A stretch of 7,507 nucleotides of DNA from Pseudomonadota bacterium (GCA_022562375.1 JADFPK010000080.1:1-7507); one strand, 5' to 3'; positions 1-6,694 are shown, numbered from the stretch's first letter. The notes: a model not told the origin generated them from the sequence alone. Translations and numbers: made by a program.

Positions 1-875
1 CCAGAAGGGCAGTAGGTCTGGTTCGCCGAAACGCCGGCTGCAACCGGTGCCCCCAGTTTGAAGCCGTGGCCGGGATTCGTCCCCTTGCGCATGTCGCAGG
101 GCCCGGGGGGCGCCAGCCAAACCGTCGTGCAAGCGCTTTCACTTGCATTTACCGCAGCGGCTAGCTCGGCATCGGCCGGGTTCATGGTCTCGCCGGCGGC
201 GCCCGGCATGTCGTCCATCGAAGTCCGCGAGACCTCAACGGCGTTGTCCAGCACCGCGTCCGCGATATCCCGGCTCACCATGGCCATCGTCGCCTCTGCC
301 TCCGACAGTTCCAAATACTTCCTGCGCAGCTGCGCCTCTTCCTCATCCGTCATGGAGCGGCGGACCGTCTTTTCGAAAAAGTCCCGTTGGATCTTCATGA
401 GCTGATACGGCGTAGGGTCCGGACCCTCGGCGCCGCAGAGACACTCGCCCGGATCCGAGGGCTCATCACACGGTGAGTCATCCGTGCGCCGCTGTTCGTG
501 GGTATCGTTCGGGAACTCGGGATCTCCGGGTAAGGCCTTGCTGATTCGATCCCTCACGCGTTCGATGGCAATCCGGGCCGCTTCCGCCACCTCGTGGCGA
601 TCGGGGCCGCCGGGGGCAGCGGGTAGGAAGCCGTCCGAGTCGGCCGTAATGTCGTCCTCCGGAGGGGTGTCAGCCAACCCGCGCTTTGTACCTTCCGGTC
701 GCGTGGGGGTGGGTTTGCCCGCGATGAGCGCCGCGGTCATGTCATCGATGTGCTTGATCGGCACTCCGACCTTTCCGACCTCACCCCGAGCCATCACATC
801 ATCGGCATCGTAACCGGTTTGGGTCGGCAAATCGAAGGCCACGGACAAACCCGTCTGCCCCTTGGCCAGGTTCAT
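1..875 (-). CDS. Chimeric ORF: mutase N-terminal fragment fused to unrecognised acidic protein (partial, runs off left edge)
   Basis: The minus-strand frame is open from just after the TAG at 977-975 to the left edge, over 320 codons without a stop, with GC-rich third positions typical of coding DNA. The first methionine codon is the ATG at 875-873, used as a nominal start. Mutase-like sequence begins further upstream (see the 738-944 entry), so the real start is unclear. After about 738 the mutase match ends. The frame continues into a Pro/Asp/Glu-rich linker with a cysteine cluster ([12 protein letters not shown], about 435-470). Next comes a charged, probably helical stretch ([20 protein letters not shown] and following, about 335-395), then a tail with further cysteines (SACTTVW, GPCDMRK, TYCPSG). 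I recognise no family in this later part and give no function. Possibilities are a decayed and fused pseudogene, a domesticated chimera in a mobile region, or an assembly join. Coding character is fairly certain; start and function are not. Confidence 0.55.
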   Translation of the reverse strand, partial: MNLAKGQTGLSVAFDLPTQTGYDADDVMARGEVGKVGVPIKHIDDMTAALIAGKPTPTRPEGTKRGLADTPPEDDITADSDGFLPAAPGGPDRHEVAEAARIAIERVRDRISKALPGDPEFPNDTHEQRRTDDSPCDEPSDPGECLCGAEGPDPTPYQLMKIQRDFFEKTVRRSMTDEEEAQLRRKYLELSEAEATMAMVSRDIADAVLDNAVEVSRTSMDDMPGAAGETMNPADAELAAAVNASESACTTVWLAPPGPCDMRKGTNPGHGFKLGAPVAAGVSANQTYCPS

Positions 876-944
876 CTTATAAAGCTCATTCGAGGCCTGC
901 GCGGACGAGTGCCCCGAATAGGTCCGCCAGCGGTCCGAATACCG
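738..944 (-). pseudogene. Methylmalonyl-/ethylmalonyl-CoA mutase (MeaA/Ecm-type) N-terminal fragment
   Basis: The minus strand encodes [19 protein letters not shown] followed by [20 protein letters not shown] and [17 protein letters not shown]. These are hallmark blocks of the N-terminal substrate-binding barrel of coenzyme-B12-dependent acyl-CoA mutases, closest in character to the MeaA/ethylmalonyl-CoA mutase group (YxGHS rather than the YAGF of classical MutA/MutB). A full enzyme has well over 600 residues. Only about 70 are present here, and the block expected next (IPLxxMNTSMTIN) is absent. Upstream the frame reaches the TAG at 977-975 with no ATG, GTG or TTG codon before the conserved region, so the fragment lacks a credible start. 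It cannot be an active mutase: most of the barrel and the cobalamin-binding domain are missing. The identification rests on recognised motifs, not on a search. Confidence 0.7.
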
Positions 945-974
945 GACGTTGCCTCGGCGACGGGCGTTCGGCGG

Positions 975-1238
975 CTACAGTTGGCGCTTCTTCCTGGGTG
1001 CCCGTTTGGCCTTTGGCGGATCGGGGATCAATTCGAGTATTTCGTGCAACTGAACATCGAGCGCGAGGCAGAGTTTCTCGACATTCGCGAGAGTCGGGTG
1101 ATAGCTCTCACGCGTCGCTATGGCCTGCAGTGTCCCGGCCGACAGCCCTGTTATTTCGGCCAAATCGTCATACGTGATCTTTCGGCCGGTCCGTCGCCGG
1201 TAGCTGAGCATCGCTTCCTTGAGCTTGACGAAGATCAT
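975..1238 (-). CDS. Small Cro/C1-type helix-turn-helix transcriptional regulator
   Basis: An 87-residue DNA-binding protein, probably a repressor, of the compact Cro/C1 type (HTH_26-like). The predicted helix-turn-helix spans about residues 22-55: ITYDDLAEITGLSAGTLQAI, then a wing-like segment with the family pattern (PTLANVEKLCLALDVQLHEI). The tail is strongly basic (KAKRAPRKKRQL), which may add non-specific DNA contact. The ATG at 1238 was chosen because family members usually start two to six residues before a KLKEAM-like helix. An in-frame ATG at 1274 would add 12 residues. Neither has a clear Shine-Dalgarno. The gene sits alone between the truncated GT9 gene and the mutase-fragment ORF, which follows in the same frame after one TAG. 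The upstream 70 bp is AT-rich and carries an opposite-facing promoter, an arrangement often autoregulated by such proteins (inference). Base composition differs from the genes to the right, suggesting acquired DNA. Confidence 0.8.
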   Translation of the reverse strand: MIFVKLKEAMLSYRRRTGRKITYDDLAEITGLSAGTLQAIATRESYHPTLANVEKLCLALDVQLHEILELIPDPPKAKRAPRKKRQL

Positions 1239-1285
1239 TTCAGTACCATTGAATCTCAAAAGTTGCGCAAACATTCAGTTTTAGC

Positions 1286-1314
1286 TTGACACGAACCGTA
1301 ACATGCGCTATATT
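1286..1314 (+). promoter_or_regulatory. Near-consensus sigma70-type promoter, plus strand
   Basis: TTGACA at 1286-1291 is followed by a 17-bp spacer and TATATT at 1309-1314, in an AT-rich stretch unlike the surrounding GC-rich DNA. The match to the bacterial housekeeping consensus is very good. Transcription would run rightwards, antisense to the truncated GT9 gene, with no plausible plus-strand gene close downstream. It is divergent to the HTH gene, so it could be what remains of an HTH-controlled divergent promoter whose target gene was lost at the junction. Activity is not shown by sequence alone. Confidence 0.6.
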
Positions 1315-1952
1315 ATCTCTGGCAGGCTCAAGAGGCTACGCCTTGCCGCCAAGGCGGCGAATCGCTCCATCGGCCAGCGCTTCGCCGGCCGGTGCCGGGC
1401 GCCGCCGGGCGCGATCAGCACAAAGCGCCGCGCGCCGCCGCCCGGGGCCAAATCGGCGAGGCCGAAGCGGGAGATGTCGGCCACGGCCCAGCCGAGATCG
1501 GCGCCAGGCACGTCCGGAATGCCGGCCGCCGCCAACTGCTCCTTCTGGCGCTCGATCGTGTGCATGGCGGACCGGTCCGAATTCAGGTGGGGGTGGGAAC
1601 AGCCCCGCGCGATACCCGACCATTCGGGGCGCGCGCGCCCGAGGAGCGGTCCCATCAGGCGAAAATAACCGCCCGATCGGGTCGAGGTCTGCAAATCGTA
1701 GACCCGTTCGAACCCGGCGTCATTGAGGCGCCGGGCGAGCCTGAGGAGCGCGAGGGGTTGGGTGAGCTTGGGCCGTGTATCGATCCACACCGCATCGAAA
1801 TAGCCGCTGGCCTCGGCCAGTTCCCCGAAAGGCGCGGTGGTGAGGAGGGTGATGGCGGCCTCGGGATGGTGACGGCGGATGGCGGCGAAAGGCCCCATGG
1901 CCAGCACGAAATCGCCGAGCGCGCCCAGCTTGATGACGAGGATGTTGCTCAT
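1308..1952 (-). pseudogene. Glycosyltransferase family 9 (ADP-heptose:LPS heptosyltransferase-type), 3'-truncated
   Basis: GT9 enzymes transfer heptose from ADP-heptose to the LPS inner core on the cytoplasmic side of the inner membrane. The N-terminus MSNILVIKLGALGDFVLAMG (residues 1-20) is the typical GT9 opening. The second Rossmann domain begins near 177 with FVLIAPGGARHRPAKRWP (177-194), the conserved PGG...KRWP block. Homology-like sequence then ends around residue 203. The last 11 residues (RRSLLSLPEII) look foreign and end at a TAG inside the AT-rich promoter region. The protein is 214 residues, against about 300-350 for the family, so most of the donor-binding domain is gone and activity is unlikely. 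The ATG at 1952 fits the family start; an in-frame TTG at 2000 would add 16 unconserved residues. It lies 49 bp after the GT4 gene, probably in the same transcript. The exact sugar and acceptor are unknown. Confidence 0.82.
1320..1346. other. Recombination/insertion junction truncating the GT9 gene
   Basis: To the right, the minus-strand frame keeps GT9 similarity and strong GC bias. To the left, the same frame gives an 11-residue foreign tail and the DNA becomes AT-rich (1239-1320). The transition lies within about 1320-1346. I see no transposase, tRNA or obvious terminal repeat at the boundary, so the mechanism (island insertion, deletion, or assembly join) is not determined. Confidence 0.6.
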
Positions 1953-2001
1953 CTCCGGCGCCGTCCCGTTGGCCACGGCCGCCACCGCCGCCAAAGACAA
2001 A

Positions 2002-3213
2002 TCATGGCGCCGCCGTGCCCTTGCCGCCGTCCCCTGAATTCATCACCTCGGCGTAAACGGCGAGGGTCTTTTGGCACATCTCGTCGTTGGTGAAATGTTG
2101 GCGGATGTGGGCCATCGCCCTTTGCGCCAGCCGCTCCCGCGCCGCGCCGTCGAGGGAAAGCGCCTTGTCCAGCGCCGCCGCCAGGGCATCCGGATCGCCG
2201 GGCGGCACCAGCCATCCGGTCTCGTCCCTGATCACCGTCTCGAGCGTCCCGCCATGATCGGTGGCGATGACCGGCCGGCCCATGGCCTGGGCTTCCGCCA
2301 CGACGCGGCCGAAGGCTTCCGGCCGTGTCGAGGCCGAGACGACGACATCGGAAAGCTTGTAGGCCGCCGCCATGTCCGGGCAGTGATCGAGGATGCGCAC
2401 CACGTCCTGGAGGCGCGCACGCTTGATCTGGGCCTCGATCCTGCGCTGGTAGGCGCCGTGTCCTTGCCCGGCGCCAAGGAGCAGGCAGGAAACGTCGCGG
2501 CGCCCGAGCCGCTTGAGCGCTTCGATCAGCACGCGCTGTCCCTTCCAGCGGCTCAGCCTGCCGGGCAGCAGGATGATCTTCATGCCGTCGGGTAGCCGCC
2601 ACCTGCCGGCGAAGTGGATCATGCGTTCGTCGGTGACCCTGAGGGGGTCGAATTCCGCCAGATCGACGCCGCGATGAATGACCCGGATCTTCTCGGGCGC
2701 CACATGGTAGGTTTCCTGGATCTGGCTGGCGATGAAGTTGGAAATGGCGATCACCCTCTCGCCCCGGGTCATCACCTTGTTGTAATGCCGCTTGAGCACC
2801 GAACGGATGGAATAGGTCCCGTGGACGGTGGTCACGAAGTGGGCGCCCTCAAGCCTTGCCGCCGCCTCGGCGCTCCACGCCGGGGCCCGTGAACGGGCAT
2901 GGACGATATCGACGCCGTGCTCTCTGATCAGACGCGCCAGCCGGTGGACGTTGGCGCGCATGACGAAAGGGTTCTTGGAATCGAGCGGCAGGGTTATATG
3001 CCGGGCCCCGGCGCGATCGATAAGGCGCACCATCGGCCCGCCGGCGGAAGCGACGAGGGAGCGCCACCCGGCGCCGGCGACGGCGGCGGCGATATCGGCC
3101 GTGCCCCGCTCGACCCCGCCCGAGACCAGCCGCGGCAGGACCTGGAGCACCGCCGGCCGATAGGCTTTGGCGCCGCCGCTTTCGATGGTAACTTGGCCGT
3201 GCTCGTCGCTCAT
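2002..3213 (-). CDS. Glycosyltransferase family 4 (GT-B fold)
   Basis: A complete 403-residue retaining GT4 enzyme, most likely acting at the cytoplasmic face of the inner membrane on LPS core or another surface glycan. The N-terminal acceptor domain opens with VLPRLVSGGVERG (about 25-37), including the glycine-rich loop. HTTVHGTY-like sequence lies at 126-134 and VIAISNFIASQI near 154-165. The linker RVIHRGVDLAEFDP (177-190) is typical of GT4. The C-terminal donor domain starts with ILLPGRLSRWKG (214-225) and contains the E-x7-E signature RPEAFGRVVAEAQA, with E299 and E307, then GRPVIATDHGG. The ATG at 3213 was chosen; a GTG two codons upstream is also possible. It is first in a two-gene minus-strand unit with the truncated GT9, which supports an LPS or polysaccharide role. 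Donor and acceptor sugars cannot be told from sequence. Confidence 0.92.
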   Translation of the reverse strand: MSDEHGQVTIESGGAKAYRPAVLQVLPRLVSGGVERGTADIAAAVAGAGWRSLVASAGGPMVRLIDRAGARHITLPLDSKNPFVMRANVHRLARLIREHGVDIVHARSRAPAWSAEAAARLEGAHFVTTVHGTYSIRSVLKRHYNKVMTRGERVIAISNFIASQIQETYHVAPEKIRVIHRGVDLAEFDPLRVTDERMIHFAGRWRLPDGMKIILLPGRLSRWKGQRVLIEALKRLGRRDVSCLLLGAGQGHGAYQRRIEAQIKRARLQDVVRILDHCPDMAAAYKLSDVVVSASTRPEAFGRVVAEAQAMGRPVIATDHGGTLETVIRDETGWLVPPGDPDALAAALDKALSLDGAARERLAQRAMAHIRQHFTNDEMCQKTLAVYAEVMNSGDGGKGTAAP

Positions 3214-3262
3214 ACCCACCGCTTATGGCCGATTCGGATACATCATTGCAACAACACTTAAG
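3214..3262. promoter_or_regulatory. Divergent intergenic promoter region (GT4 / hydrolase)
   Basis: Only 49 bp separate the divergent starts of the GT4 gene (3213, minus) and the hydrolase (3263, plus). It is more AT-rich than the flanking genes, and both promoters must lie here or inside the opposing coding regions. I see no convincing -35/-10 pair on either strand and only weak ribosome-binding sequences (GGTGGG before the GT4 ATG; TTAAG before the hydrolase ATG). Confidence 0.4.
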
Positions 3263-4006
3263 ATGTTGAAGCTCCAGCGCCGGGACGGCGCTTCGATCGC
3301 CTATGAACATTCGCCGGGCAAGGGTCCCGGCGTCGTCTTCCTTTGCGGCTTCAAATCCGACATGACCGGGGAGAAGGCGCTGGCGCTGGAGGGCTTCTGC
3401 CGGCGGCGCGGCCAGGCCTATCTGCGCTTCGATTACAGCGGCCACGGCGCCTCTTCCGGCGCCTTCACCGACGGCACCATCGGCGCCTGGACGGACGATG
3501 CCATATTCGTCCTCGACGAACTCACCGAAGGGTGGCAGATCCTTGTCGGCTCGTCCATGGGCGGGTGGCTGATGGTGCTCACGGCCCTCGCCCGGCCCGA
3601 GCGCATCCGTGGGCTCATCGGCATCTCCTCGGCGCCCGATTTCACCGAGGAGCTGATCTGGAACGGCCTCGACGCGGAGATGCGGGAAAGACTGCGCGCC
3701 GACGGCGTCATCCACCAGCACACCGATTACGCGGACGAGCCCACCCCGATCACCATGGCCCTGATCGAGGACGGACGCCGCCATCTGGTGCTCGGGGGGC
3801 CCATTCCACTCACCTGCCCGGTGCGCCTCCTTCACGGCATGGCGGACACCGACGTGGCGTGGCGGCTGTCGGTGGCGTTGGCGGAAAAGTTGGCGGCGGC
3901 GGACGTCATCGTCACCCTGATCAAGGACGCCGAGCACAGGCAGTCGCGCGCGTGCGACATCGAGCGCATCCTCGCCGCGGTGGCCGAGCTATCGGAGAAG
4001 GCGTGA
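3263..4006 (+). CDS. ABHD10-like alpha/beta hydrolase (serine esterase/thioesterase)
   Basis: A 247-residue soluble alpha/beta hydrolase of the type related to mammalian mitochondrial ABHD10, which is known as a depalmitoylase and acyl-glucuronide esterase. The oxyanion-side motif FLCGFKSDMTGEKALALEGF (26-45) and the block LRFDYSGHGASSG (54-66) are typical. The nucleophile elbow is GSSMGG (96-101), with Ser98 as nucleophile. The probable acid is Asp195 in LLHGMAD and the base His225 in KDAEHRQSR, so the triad looks complete. Length matches the bacterial family. The ATG at 3263 was chosen because conserved sequence starts there; the frame is open upstream but reads antisense to the GT4 gene. 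No signal peptide is seen, so it is cytoplasmic. It converges on the SDR gene with only 4 bp between stop codons. The natural substrate in bacteria is not known to me. Confidence 0.9.
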   Translation: MLKLQRRDGASIAYEHSPGKGPGVVFLCGFKSDMTGEKALALEGFCRRRGQAYLRFDYSGHGASSGAFTDGTIGAWTDDAIFVLDELTEGWQILVGSSMGGWLMVLTALARPERIRGLIGISSAPDFTEELIWNGLDAEMRERLRADGVIHQHTDYADEPTPITMALIEDGRRHLVLGGPIPLTCPVRLLHGMADTDVAWRLSVALAEKLAAADVIVTLIKDAEHRQSRACDIERILAAVAELSEKA

Positions 4007-4010
4007 GTCC

Positions 4011-4931
4011 CTACCCACCTTCCCGGTCCGCCGCCGCCAGCGCACCGAGGCCCTGTTTGTAGTCGGGGTACCGGAGGCGGACGCCGAGCTCCGACTTGAT
4101 GCGTCGGTTCCCGACCCGCTTGTTGTCGGCATAGAAGCTCCTGGCCATGTCCGATAGCTCGGCCTTCTCGAACGCCACGATGGGCGGCGGCGCCAAGCCC
4201 AAAAGGTCCGCGGCAAAGGCCAGCACCTCGTCCGCCGGCGCCGGGGTATCGTCCGAGACATTATAGACCGCGCCGGCATTGGGCCGGGCCATGGAAGCGA
4301 TGAGCACGGCGGCGATATCGGCGACATGGATGCGCGAGAACACCTGACCGGGTCTTCGGATGCGCTTGGCCCCGAGGCGGCGCGCCTGATCGAGGGCGCT
4401 GCGGCCTGGTCCGTAAATGCCGGCGAGACGGAAGATGTGCGCCGGCACGCGATCGCGCCGCCCAAGATCGAGCCAACCGGCCTCGGCGTCCATGCGCTTG
4501 CGCCCCCGCGCGCCACTCGGCATGAGTTCCGATGTTTCATCGACCCAGCCGCCGCCGCGATCGCCATAGACGGCGGTGGTCGAGAGATAGCCGAGCCAGC
4601 GAAGCCGGAGCGCCGCCGACGCCAGGGCGGCGATGTCGCGGCGGTGATGGCGAAGCACCACGTCGCCTTCGTCCGCCGGCGGTATGGAGACCAGGATATG
4701 ACTCGCGCCTTCGAGCGCATCATGCGCCTCTGCCATCGGCTTGGCGCCGTCGAAAACGAAGACCTCGATGCCGCGGTCCCGGAGCGCCGCCGCGTCGTCC
4801 CGGCCCCGGCAGGTGCCGGCGACGCGCCACTCCCCCGCATTGCCGCCATCGGTCCTGAGCGCATCGATCAGCGCCAGGGCGGTATAGCCGAGGCCGAAGC
4901 AGAACAGGCGAGGGGACGGGTGCTCGTCCAT
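4011..4931 (-). CDS. YeeZ-type atypical SDR family NAD(P)-binding protein
   Basis: A 306-residue NAD(P)-binding Rossmann protein of the extended/atypical SDR group that includes E. coli YeeZ. The nucleotide-binding glycine motif is FCFGLGYTALAL (10-21), with Cys-Arg-Gly-Arg at 41-44 likely near the cofactor phosphate. SIPP at 82-85, LSTTAVYGDRGGGWVDE (116-132), FRLAGIYGPGRS (167-178) and FSRIHVADIAAVL (198-210) are family blocks, and YNVSDD (223-228) is the usual epimerase-like motif. The classical catalytic YxxxK is not present: the Tyr at 122 is followed by GDRG. Its chemistry is therefore uncertain, as for YeeZ relatives. The ATG at 4931 fits the start of similarity, with TTGGGG upstream; an in-frame ATG at 4943 is possible, and longer forms are unlikely. 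It is divergent from the TPR gene and convergent with the hydrolase. Its substrate is unknown. Confidence 0.85.
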   Translation of the reverse strand: MDEHPSPRLFCFGLGYTALALIDALRTDGGNAGEWRVAGTCRGRDDAAALRDRGIEVFVFDGAKPMAEAHDALEGASHILVSIPPADEGDVVLRHHRRDIAALASAALRLRWLGYLSTTAVYGDRGGGWVDETSELMPSGARGRKRMDAEAGWLDLGRRDRVPAHIFRLAGIYGPGRSALDQARRLGAKRIRRPGQVFSRIHVADIAAVLIASMARPNAGAVYNVSDDTPAPADEVLAFAADLLGLAPPPIVAFEKAELSDMARSFYADNKRVGNRRIKSELGVRLRYPDYKQGLGALAAADREGG

Positions 4932-5049
4932 GGCCCCAACCATGGCACACTCGCCGATGGCCGCGCCAGCCCTAGAACTCCATCCGGCCGGGCGACAGGG
5001 CGGGCGAGCGGCAAATTCGCAGCCGGCGGGCGCCACTAAGGGGACGAAG
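4932..5049. promoter_or_regulatory. Divergent intergenic region (SDR / TPR protein)
   Basis: This 118-bp GC-rich spacer separates two divergent genes and should hold both promoters. The only clear signal is a good Shine-Dalgarno, AAGGGG at 5038-5043, six bases before the TPR-protein ATG at 5050. I find no persuasive -35/-10 hexamers or operator palindromes. Confidence 0.4.
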
Positions 5050-5946
5050 ATGGCGGTTGCGTTCCGGGCGCGCCTCGGACAAGCTCGGCCGGCGATGAAA
5101 GTTCAAGGATTTAACGCGGCGGCGCCGGGCGGGGGGCTCTTGGCCATCGTCCTGGCGGCGGCGCTTTTCACCGCCGCCTTCGGCTTGGGCGGCGCGGTCA
5201 TGGCCTGGGCCGAGACCGCCCCAGGTACCGCCCGGGCCGCCGCCCCGAATGATCCGATTTCGATCGAGCCATCGCGGGAATATGCCGCCTGCATGGATCT
5301 CGCGCGGTCCGATCCGCCGAAGGGGTTCGAGCGGGCGCGGCTGTGGTTCGAGCGCGGCGGCAAGGCGGCGGCCGTTCATTGCTCGGCGGTGGCGCTCATC
5401 GGCCAGCGGCAGTTCTCCCTCGCCGCCAAGACTCTCGAACATCTGGCCGGCGACGGGCAGGGGACGCCGGTGGCGCTCAAGGGGGACTTGCTGGGCCAGG
5501 CGGGCCAGGCCTGGCTGATGGCGGGAAAGGACGGCCGCGCCATCGCCGCCTTCACGAATGCCGTCGCCGCCCAGCCCCTGGACGTCGAGCTGCTGATCGA
5601 CCGCGCCTTCGCCTATGCCGGTCTCGGGCGCTACGCGGAAGCGATCGGCGATCTGAGCCGGGCGCTCGGCATGGCGCCCGGCCGCGCCGACGCCTATCTC
5701 TACCGCGCCGGCGCCTACCGCCGGGCCAATGACCTTGCCCTCGCCGCCAAGGATGTCGACCGGTCGCTGGCGCTCGGCCCCGGCAACCCCGACGCCTATC
5801 TCGAACGGGGCATCATCCGCCGCCTCTCGGGCGACGACCGGGGCGCCGCCGGCGACTGGCGCCGCGTCATCGAGACGGCGCCCAAAAGCGCCGCCGCCAG
5901 GGACGCCGAGCGCAACCTGGAACGGATCCGCGCCCCCGCGCAATGA
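5050..5946 (+). CDS. Exported tetratricopeptide-repeat (TPR) protein
   Basis: A 298-residue protein with an N-terminal hydrophobic segment (about 29-51, LLAIVLAAALFTAAFGLGG) ending at a plausible signal peptidase I site, AWA|E at 52-55. The mature part is probably periplasmic, or membrane-anchored if uncleaved. Four TPR units follow at about 148-181, 182-214, 215-248 and 249-282, with typical patterns such as AFAYAGLGRYAEAIGDLSRAL and AYLYRAGAYRRANDLALAA. Residues 75-145 resemble degenerate helical repeats and include Cys81 and Cys111, which could pair in the periplasm. TPRs are protein-interaction scaffolds; the partner is unknown. The ATG at 5050 is supported by AAGGGG six bases upstream. 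The in-frame ATG at 5095 would give a more usual short signal-peptide n-region but has no ribosome site. It converges on the GST gene, leaving a 34-bp gap. Confidence 0.85.
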   Translation: MAVAFRARLGQARPAMKVQGFNAAAPGGGLLAIVLAAALFTAAFGLGGAVMAWAETAPGTARAAAPNDPISIEPSREYAACMDLARSDPPKGFERARLWFERGGKAAAVHCSAVALIGQRQFSLAAKTLEHLAGDGQGTPVALKGDLLGQAGQAWLMAGKDGRAIAAFTNAVAAQPLDVELLIDRAFAYAGLGRYAEAIGDLSRALGMAPGRADAYLYRAGAYRRANDLALAAKDVDRSLALGPGNPDAYLERGIIRRLSGDDRGAAGDWRRVIETAPKSAAARDAERNLERIRAPAQ

Positions 5947-5980
5947 CCCCCGTGCAATAACCCCGGTGCGCTAAGCGGCT

Positions 5981-6649
5981 TCAGAAATCGAGATCGGCGT
6001 AATGCTTCGGCGGACGGATGCCGGGGATGTGATCGCCGAGCAGGGGGCGGAACGAGGGCCGGGACTTGATGCGGGCGTACCAGTCCTTGGCCGCCGGATA
6101 GTCGTCCCACGGCACGTCGCCGATATAATCGACCGCCGAAAGATGGGCGCCGGCGGCGATGTCGGCGAGCGAAATCCCCTCCCCCGCCAGCCATTGGCGC
6201 CGCTCCGACAGATAGGCGATATAATCGAGATGGGTGCCGATGTTGGCGAGCCCCGCCCGGATGGCGCGGGAATCGGGCTGGCCGAGGCCGAGGAATTTCT
6301 TTTGCACCTTCTGGCCGACGAGGTTCACGGTCACCTCGCGGTCGAACTTTATATCGAACCAGTTGACCAGCCGGCGCACCTCGGCGCGCTCGATGGCGTC
6401 GGCGCCCATGAGAGGGCAGTCGGGATAGACCTCTTCGAGATATTCGCAGATGGCGTTGCTGTCGGCGATGACGGCGCCGTCGGGCTCGATCAGCACCGGC
6501 ACCTGGCCGGCCGGGTTGATGGCGAGGAACCCGGGACGGCGTTCCCACACCTTTTCGACCTTCATGTCGAAATCGAGGTTCTTTTCCCGCAGCGCGACCC
6601 GCACCTTGCGCGAGAAGGGCGACAGCCAGAGATGATAGAGCAGGCGCAT
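5981..6649 (-). CDS. Glutathione S-transferase family protein
   Basis: A complete 222-residue cytosolic GST-fold protein. The thioredoxin-like N-terminal domain (1-77) begins MRLLYHLWLSPFSRKVRVAL, where Ser10 or Ser13 is the likely glutathione-activating residue. NPAGQVPVL (45-53) carries the conserved cis-Pro51, and ADSNAICEYLEE (62-73) is the glutathione gamma-glutamyl binding motif (Asp63-Ser64). The all-helical C-terminal domain (about 85-205) holds the N-capping box region SLADIAAGAHLS (160-171, Asp163) and ends with KDWYARIKSRPSFRPLL (188-204). The C-terminal GIRPPKHYADLDF tail is, as I remember, conserved in alphaproteobacterial relatives. The likely role is glutathione-dependent conjugation or reduction in detoxification; the substrate is unknown. 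It lies in the same direction as gltB but is separated from it by the repeat element at 6676-6851, so co-transcription is doubtful. The ribosome site is weak. Confidence 0.92.
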   Translation of the reverse strand: MRLLYHLWLSPFSRKVRVALREKNLDFDMKVEKVWERRPGFLAINPAGQVPVLIEPDGAVIADSNAICEYLEEVYPDCPLMGADAIERAEVRRLVNWFDIKFDREVTVNLVGQKVQKKFLGLGQPDSRAIRAGLANIGTHLDYIAYLSERRQWLAGEGISLADIAAGAHLSAVDYIGDVPWDDYPAAKDWYARIKSRPSFRPLLGDHIPGIRPPKHYADLDF

Positions 6650-6675
6650 CGGCGGCTACTCTACCGCAACGGCGC

Positions 6676-6694
6676 GGACTAGAACAGGGGCGGG
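6676..6694 (+). repeat. Left copy of 19-bp direct repeat flanking the palindromic element
   Basis: GGACTAGAACAGGGGCGGG here matches GGACTGGAACAGGGGCGGG at 6833-6851 at 18 of 19 positions, in the same orientation on either side of the AT-rich palindromic core. It could be a duplicated target or part of the element's own ends. Confidence 0.85.

Noticed and set aside
58..813. Plus-strand ORFs over 58-405 and 484-813
   Set aside because: They are antisense shadows of the open minus-strand frame, which carries recognisable mutase motifs and better codon use. The plus-strand translations are Ser/Ala-rich and look like no family.
1..1345. Toxin-antitoxin or phage-defence module built from the HTH gene and its neighbour
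   Set aside because: The neighbour shows no toxin, nuclease or defence motif and its first part is a mutase fragment. One small HTH gene is not enough to claim such a system.
1303..2093. Plus-strand ORFs starting at 1286, 1303 and 1392 downstream of the strong promoter
   Set aside because: Their products are Arg/Pro/Gly-rich antisense translations of the GT9 gene. The ATG at 1303 lies upstream of the -10 box, so it would not be transcribed from that promoter.
2849..3937. 362-residue minus-strand ORF opposite the hydrolase and overlapping GT4
   Set aside because: It is a GC-driven shadow frame. The opposing hydrolase and the GT4 gene both have complete catalytic motifs in the same DNA.
4000..4020. 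Possible bidirectional terminator between the hydrolase and SDR genes
   Set aside because: The stop codons are only 4 bp apart and I see no stem-loop with a T-run on either strand.
4972..5943. 323-residue minus-strand ORF opposite the TPR gene
   Set aside because: It is an antisense shadow, Gly/Arg-rich with no motif. The plus-strand frame has a signal peptide, TPRs and a good ribosome-binding site.
5935..5980. Near-repeat around the TPR stop codon (CCCCCGTGCAATAA / CCCCGGTGCGCTAA)
   Set aside because: It is short and imperfect, with no hairpin and no T-run. It is most likely a small local duplication without a function I can support.
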